Origin: Acetomicrobium flavidum
Lineage (GTDB): Bacteria > Synergistota > Synergistia > Synergistales > Acetomicrobiaceae
Direction: 5' to 3'
NCBI RefSeq assembly: GCF_900129645.1
Contig: NZ_FSQZ01000001.1
Coordinates: 1,698,001 to 1,762,000 of the forward strand
Length of the DNA: 64,000 nucleotides
Shown in pieces: positions 62,397-64,000 of the stretch (the first letter of the stretch is position 1; each line of letters opens with the position of its first letter). A program made the position numbers and the translations under genes. The notes under the pieces were generated by a model, which worked only from the letters and a program-made list of their open reading frames with translations, ran no database searches and was not told the origin of the DNA.

Positions 62397-63824
62397 ATGG
62401 CGTTAAAACAGTTGGACCACGTCAGATGGTTGCTGGACAAGGATTTCAAGGCCGGGATGAGAGTTACAGGGTTGATATATGGTGACTCGTATATAATCCA
62501 GAAATTGGAAAAGGAAGGCGCCTTGGAGCAGATCGCAAATGTTGCCTGCTTGCCTGGCATATTGAAACACAGCTATGCAATGCCCGATGTCCATTGGGGG
62601 TACGGTTTTCCCATAGGCGGGGTTGCTGCCTTTTCCATGGATGATGGAATCATTTCGCCTGGAGGAGTAGGCTACGACATATCTTGTGGCGTTAGGGTAA
62701 TGCTCACCTTCCTGGATCAGGACGAGGTGAAACCCCATATCGATGAGCTTACTGCGGCTATATTCACCAAGGTTCCATGCGGCGTAGGCTCTAAGGGTGC
62801 CATAAAGATAGGGGAATCTGATTTGCTTGATGTGCTTGCAAACGGTGCCCTTTGGGCAGTAAAGAAAGGATATGGAACTAAGGAAGACCTAGAATGCATC
62901 GAAGAGAGTGGCAGGCTCCCGCACGCTAACGCCTCTTACGTCTCCAAAAAAGCGCTTGAAAGGGGCAAGCCTCAACTTGGGACGTTGGGAAGTGGCAATC
63001 ATTTCCTTGAGATACAAGTGATAGATGAGATTTACGACGAAAACGTAGCAAGGCGATTTGGTCTAAACCTAGGACAAGTTACCGTGATGATACACTGTGG
63101 AAGCCGCGGGTTGGGCCATCAGGTGTGTGATGACTATATCAAGGTCATGCTTAGGGCCATGACCAAGTACGGCATAAAGGTTCCGGATCGGCAACTGTGT
63201 TGCGCACCATTGAAGTCGCAAGAAGCACGTGAATATCTTGGGGCTATGCAGGCAGCGGCAAATTACGCGCTGGCAAACAGGGAGATTATCGGCCATATGG
63301 TAAGGGATGTATTCTTGAGGTTTTTCCCAAAGGCTGAGTTGAAGCTCCTTTATGACGTCAGTCACAATATGGCCCATATAGAAAAACACGAGCTGGACGG
63401 AATAATTATGGACGTATGCGTCCACAGGAAGGGCGCCACAAGGGCGTTTCCTCCCGATCATCCGTCGTTGCCCGAAAAGTATCGCCCTGTAGGTCAGCCC
63501 GTGATAATACCCGGGAGCATGGGCACAGAAAGCTACATTCTCGTGGGTACCAAACGGGGCATGGAGGAATGTTTTGCCTCGACCTGTCATGGCGCAGGAA
63601 GGGTCTTGAGCAGAAAGGCTGCGATGAAGTCCGAGGATGCGGATACGGTTTTAAAACGGCTTGAACAAAAGGGCATAAAGGTCATGGCCGACCAAATGGG
63701 CACAATCAGGGAAGAAATACCTGAGGCCTATAAGGACGTCTCTCGCGTGGTGGATGTCGTGGAGAAAGCAGGAATTAGCAGAAAAGTCGCACGTTTGCGC
63801 CCGCTGGCCGTCATCAAGGGGTAA
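62397..63824 (+). CDS. rtcB: RNA-splicing ligase RtcB
   Basis: This 475-residue ligase joins 3'-phosphate or 2',3'-cyclic phosphate RNA ends to 5'-hydroxyl ends using GTP. Mn-binding and active-site residues are present: PGGVGYDISCGVR, GSGNHFLEIQ, and the guanylated His398 in STCHGAGRVLSRK. GGGGGAGG precedes the ATG. With archease and no known bacterial tRNA introns, it probably repairs cleaved RNA, such as tRNA or rRNA. Confidence 0.96.
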   Translation: MALKQLDHVRWLLDKDFKAGMRVTGLIYGDSYIIQKLEKEGALEQIANVACLPGILKHSYAMPDVHWGYGFPIGGVAAFSMDDGIISPGGVGYDISCGVRVMLTFLDQDEVKPHIDELTAAIFTKVPCGVGSKGAIKIGESDLLDVLANGALWAVKKGYGTKEDLECIEESGRLPHANASYVSKKALERGKPQLGTLGSGNHFLEIQVIDEIYDENVARRFGLNLGQVTVMIHCGSRGLGHQVCDDYIKVMLRAMTKYGIKVPDRQLCCAPLKSQEAREYLGAMQAAANYALANREIIGHMVRDVFLRFFPKAELKLLYDVSHNMAHIEKHELDGIIMDVCVHRKGATRAFPPDHPSLPEKYRPVGQPVIIPGSMGTESYILVGTKRGMEECFASTCHGAGRVLSRKAAMKSEDADTVLKRLEQKGIKVMADQMGTIREEIPEAYKDVSRVVDVVEKAGISRKVARLRPLAVIKG

Positions 63825-63826
63825 GC

Positions 63827-63874
63827 AAAGTTGCAAGGCCAAAAGCAATTGCTTTTGGCCTTGCAACTTTTTTT
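63827..63874. terminator. very strong terminator after rtcB
   Basis: A perfect 20-base-pair stem (63827-63846 with 63851-63870) around the loop AATT is followed by T residues; it sits between convergent genes and is nearly symmetric. Confidence 0.9.
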
Positions 63875-63880
63875 GATGTT

Positions 63881-64000
63881 TTACCGAGGGTTGGGATTTT
63901 GCTTTCCTGTGATGTCGTCTACCTTGATTTTCCATACTAACACACGGTCCAACATGGGCTTTGGAAGCTCGAAATCCCCTTGGACGAAGGTTTCAGCGAA
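63881..64000 (-). CDS. 3' end of an unidentified gene cut by the window edge
   Basis: An open frame on the minus strand ends with TAA at 63881-63883 and reads through to the edge (39 residues, ending VDDITGKQNPNPR). The start lies outside the window. The convergent position after a strong terminator supports a real gene, but the product could not be recognised. Confidence 0.5.
   Translation of the reverse strand, partial: FAETFVQGDFELPKPMLDRVLVWKIKVDDITGKQNPNPR

Overview
The window looks like chromosomal DNA of an anaerobic, amino-acid and peptide fermenting bacterium with moderate GC, most likely a member of the Synergistota close to Acetomicrobium/Anaerobaculum. That assignment is inferred from gene content: an archaeal-type membrane-bound [NiFe] hydrogenase, indolepyruvate:ferredoxin oxidoreductase, a tripartite tricarboxylate transporter, DUF3798, and the DHH-CBS-tRNA nucleotidyltransferase fusion. 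A 16S or marker-gene search would be needed to prove it. No phage, intact insertion sequence or CRISPR array was seen. The only obvious decay is a umuC fragment near 44.4-44.9 kb.

Layout. 0-6 kb: a partial ferredoxin gene, pyrimidine-nucleoside phosphorylase, tRNA-Pro, smpB directly abutting ssrA (tmRNA), and a NEW3-domain/ABC-2 exporter operon. 6.3-14.4 kb: a complete 14-gene mbhA-N operon (Mrp-type antiporter module plus [NiFe] hydrogenase module), closed by a strong terminator. 14.4-23.7 kb: gltX, polA, a UbiB-like kinase, a SurA-like foldase and iorAB. 23.8-32.6 kb: a FadR-type regulator, AtuA-like and DUF4387 proteins, TctCBA, aconitase and isocitrate dehydrogenase, which looks like a tricarboxylate uptake and oxidation unit. 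32.7-34.2 kb: tRNA-Ser, tRNA-Arg and a DUF3798 protein. 34.4-44.2 kb: a three-subunit molybdenum hydroxylase, a YfcC-type carrier, an exported histidine-ammonia-lyase homologue without the MIO triad, and a convergent BTAD/ATPase/TPR regulator. 44.4-47.7 kb: umuC remnant, acetamidase/formamidase, tadA running into tRNA-Ser(CGA), tRNA-Ser(GGA), SRP RNA and a CsoR/CstR-family repressor. 47.8-50.8 kb: rpsB-tsf-pyrH-frr. 50.9-64 kb: arcC, an aspartate-type aminotransferase, hpf, hypAB, a UvrD/PcrA helicase, a CoaE-CutA fusion, the DHH-CBS-tRNA nucleotidyltransferase, an M50 protease, surE, archease and rtcB.

How the genes may work together (inference): aminotransferases and IorAB would convert amino acids to acyl-CoA and reduced ferredoxin. 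The Mbh complex, matured with HypA/HypB, would reoxidise ferredoxin with H2 evolution and Na+/H+ translocation. The Tct-Acn-Icd unit would feed imported tricarboxylate to 2-oxoglutarate and NADPH. TadA and its expected substrate tRNA-Arg(ACG) are both present.

The observations most worth following up are the exported MIO-less ammonia-lyase homologue with its molybdenum-hydroxylase/transporter/regulator neighbours, and the AtuA/DUF4387-Tct-Acn-Icd cluster. Next come the complete Mbh operon in a bacterial setting and the CoaE-CutA fusion.
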